Part shown: positions 62,276-64,000 of the stretch, one piece after another
Position numbering within the stretch: position 1 is the stretch's first letter
How the letters are laid out: each line of letters begins with the position of its first letter
From: Lachnospiraceae bacterium
Lineage (GTDB): Bacteria; Bacillota; Clostridia; Lachnospirales; Lachnospiraceae
Direction of reading: 5' to 3'
Length of the DNA stretch: 64,000 nucleotides
Assembly: GCA_003447295.1 (NCBI GenBank)
Contig: DLZQ01000066.1
Span: 73,843-137,842, forward strand
The notes under the pieces: generated by a model
Told to the model about the DNA's origin: nothing
Database searches by the model: none
The model's input: only the letters and a program-made list of their open reading frames with translations
Position numbers and translations under genes: made by a program

Positions 62276-63157
62276 ATGGCGTTATTATTAAGTGTACTGG
62301 AACAAGGAATGATCTACGGCATCCTGGCACTGGGTGTCTACATTACCTATAAAATACTGGATTTTCCGGATCTCACGGTCGATGGCAGCTTCCCCTTTGG
62401 GGCTGCCATCACTGTGCGTCTGATCAACGGCTTCGGCGTACCGGCGATCCTCACACTTCCCATTGCGTTCCTCGGCGGAGCACTGGTGGGAATCTGTACC
62501 GGACTGATCCATGTGAAATTAAAAGTCAGAGATCTGCTCTCCGGTATCATCATGATGACCGGTCTGTATACCATCAATCTGTGGGTGGCAGGCTCCGGCT
62601 ATGTAGCTATTTTTGATAAGGAAAATATTTTCAACAACAGCTTTGTGAATAGTATTACTCCGGGCTTTTTGGTAAATTTCAAAAATATGATCATTATTTT
62701 CCTGATCACCATGGTAGCAAAATATCTGTTAGACTGGTACATGAGCACCAAGTCCGGATTTTTACTTCGTGCCGCAGGTGACAATGATACCATCGTTACC
62801 AGCCTCGGTGTGGACAAGGGACTGGTGAAGATCGTGGGTCTGTCTATTGCCAACGGTCTGGTATCCTTAAGCGGCTGTATCTATGCACAGCAGCAGAGAA
62901 GCTTTGAGATCTCCATCGGAACCGGTGCGGTAGTCATTGGCCTTGCCAGTGTTATCATCGGCACCAGTCTGTTCAAGAAGGTAACATTCTTCCGTGTGAC
63001 CAGCAGTGTAGTGGTAGGATCCATTCTGTATAAGGCATGTGTGGCAGTTGCCATGTTCGCAGGCATCAGTCCCAACGCCATCAAGCTGATCACAGCAGTC
63101 CTGTTCCTGATCATTCTCGTGATCAGCATGGACAGAAAGAAGGTGAAAGCATGCTAG
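62276..63157 (+). CDS. trpY: ABC transporter permease (TrpY-like)
   Basis: A 293-residue permease with about eight helices, of the branched-chain/TrpY type (YGILALGVYITYKILDFPDL, then TVDGSFPFGAA, KSGFLLRAAGDND). It forms the membrane channel of the transporter. ATG 62276 follows GGAGAG; the ATG at 62240 is less likely. It overlaps the ATPase gene by 7 bp. The 148 bp after trpX hold no other gene. Confidence 0.88.
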   Translation: MALLLSVLEQGMIYGILALGVYITYKILDFPDLTVDGSFPFGAAITVRLINGFGVPAILTLPIAFLGGALVGICTGLIHVKLKVRDLLSGIIMMTGLYTINLWVAGSGYVAIFDKENIFNNSFVNSITPGFLVNFKNMIIIFLITMVAKYLLDWYMSTKSGFLLRAAGDNDTIVTSLGVDKGLVKIVGLSIANGLVSLSGCIYAQQQRSFEISIGTGAVVIGLASVIIGTSLFKKVTFFRVTSSVVVGSILYKACVAVAMFAGISPNAIKLITAVLFLIILVISMDRKKVKAC

Positions 63158-63924
63158 AGCTTATCAATATCAATAAAAATTACAATCCCGGTTCGGTCAA
63201 TGAGCTGTGTCTGTTCAAGGATTTCAACCTTACGGTAAAAGACGGAGAATTCGTATCTGTCGTAGGAAGTAACGGTTCCGGTAAGACTTCTATGCTGAAC
63301 ATCATCTGCGGAAGTATTGCGGTGGACAGCGGCAAGATCCTGATCAACGGAGAAGATATTACAAAACAGAAGGATTATATTCGTCAGCGCCGGATCGGCA
63401 GAGTGTATCAGGATCCCTCTAAAGGGACCTGTCCCAGCATGACGATCTTAGAGAATATGTCTATCGCAGAGAATAAGGGTAAACCTTATAATCTGGGACG
63501 CGGTGTGAATAAAGCGAAGCTGGAAACTTATCGCGATATGTTACGACCTTTGAATTTAGGTCTGGAGGATAAGATGGGCGTGCAGGTCGGTTCCCTCTCC
63601 GGAGGACAGAGACAGGCGCTGGCACTTCTCATGGCGACTATGACACCGATTGATTTCCTGATCCTGGATGAGCATACCGCAGCGTTGGATCCCAAGACCG
63701 CGGAGATTATCATGGAACTCACCGACCAGGTCGTGAAAGAGAAAAAAGTGACCACAATTATGGTCACACATAATCTGCGCTATGCCGTAGAGTACGGTAA
63801 CCGACTGATCATGATGCATGAAGGAAAAGCTATTCTCGATAAGACCGGCGAGGAGAAGAAGAGCATCAACACGGAAGAGATCATGGCAATCTTCAATAAG
63901 ATCAGTGTAGAGTGCGGTAACTAA
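63151..63924 (+). CDS. trpZ: ABC transporter ATP-binding protein (TrpZ-like)
   Basis: A 257-residue ATPase. Walker A is GSNGSGKTS (near residue 38), the Q loop is GRVYQDPSKGTCPSMT, the signature is LSGGQRQAL, Walker B is FLILDEHTAALDP and the switch His lies in VTHNLRY. ATG 63151 overlaps the permease stop, so translation is coupled. Completes the T-box-controlled three-gene transporter. Confidence 0.93.
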   Translation: MLELININKNYNPGSVNELCLFKDFNLTVKDGEFVSVVGSNGSGKTSMLNIICGSIAVDSGKILINGEDITKQKDYIRQRRIGRVYQDPSKGTCPSMTILENMSIAENKGKPYNLGRGVNKAKLETYRDMLRPLNLGLEDKMGVQVGSLSGGQRQALALLMATMTPIDFLILDEHTAALDPKTAEIIMELTDQVVKEKKVTTIMVTHNLRYAVEYGNRLIMMHEGKAILDKTGEEKKSINTEEIMAIFNKISVECGN

Positions 63925-63970
63925 ATTGAAAGTTACGCGGGCAAGGAGCCGCGCATAGGCATAGTGAAGA

Positions 63971-64000
63971 CAGCGATGGGCGCTTGCGCACAAATCGCTG
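63971..64000. other. Hairpin at the right window edge
   Basis: CAGCGAT pairs with ATCGCTG around an inner GGCGC-TT-GCGC. It may be a terminator or another palindromic repeat; the tail lies outside the window. Confidence 0.35.

Overview
The window looks like a stretch of chromosome from a gut-type Lachnospiraceae (Clostridia, Firmicutes). The evidence is family-level: TTG/GTG starts behind strong AGGAGG sites, a dgt-dnaG-rpoD-trmK run, a Trp T-box in front of a trpXYZ-type ABC transporter, class A RNase P RNA and several small Lachnospiraceae-type proteins. No rRNA or taxon-specific marker is present, so the genus is not called.

Layout. (1) 1-6.3 kb: polyphosphate cluster (DUF815 ATPase, Ppx/GppA, Ppk1, Maf, HAD phosphatase). 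(2) 6.3-7.0 kb: a gene-free stretch packed with large foldback structures. (3) 7.0-17.5 kb: small acidic protein, WG-repeat lipoprotein, then murD-ftsW-murA-ftsQ-ftsZ (no murG), a UPF0104/MprF-like membrane protein on the minus strand, and ftsH. (4) 17.6-20.9 kb: a solute-binding lipoprotein behind an 11-bp-phased repeat array, UPF0178 and a small conserved protein. (5) 21.0-30.2 kb: an accessory region. It holds a candidate SOS-controlled type I toxin-antitoxin locus, three lipoproteins sharing one N-terminal cassette, a mobile-element relic, a sigma factor/ABC transporter operon interrupting one of the lipoprotein genes, and a small integrative element bounded by 22-bp att repeats in a tRNA-Leu gene. 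(6) 30.4-36.7 kb: redox-type protein, broken LacI regulator, beta-phosphoglucomutase, TetR plus Fe-alcohol dehydrogenase, a homocysteine methyltransferase/MTHFR fusion and an orphan FliD-like protein. (7) 36.8-47.4 kb: two tandem tRNA-Leu(CAG), an acyltransferase/zinc-ribbon/esterase operon, dgt-dnaG-rpoD-trmK, a nucleoside kinase and rnpB. (8) 47.4-54.5 kb: protease-like lipoprotein, two G3E (CobW-type) proteins with a ZIP transporter (probably metal homeostasis), YlmH and a CmpB-family protein. (9) 54.5-64 kb: a secreted protein whose promoter region carries a 9-G tract, an O-antigen-ligase-like protein, a two-component system and T-box-controlled tryptophan-type transport.

How parts may connect. 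The response regulator gene at 57.4 kb and the lipoprotein gene at 17.7 kb both carry 11-bp-phased TTAA direct repeats upstream, which suggests (not proven) one regulon. The lipoprotein cassettes appear to be cargo of two successive insertions near the same tRNA-Leu. A family of covarying hairpin repeats lies between genes at 33.8, 46.8 and, degenerate, 60.6 kb.

The most interesting items are the LexA-box-controlled toxin with its convergent antisense RNA (21.0-21.35 kb), the G-tract promoter (54.55 kb), the tandem integrative elements (21.4-30.1 kb) and the foldback/covarying structures. All coordinates and repeats were read by eye; no search or folding program was run.
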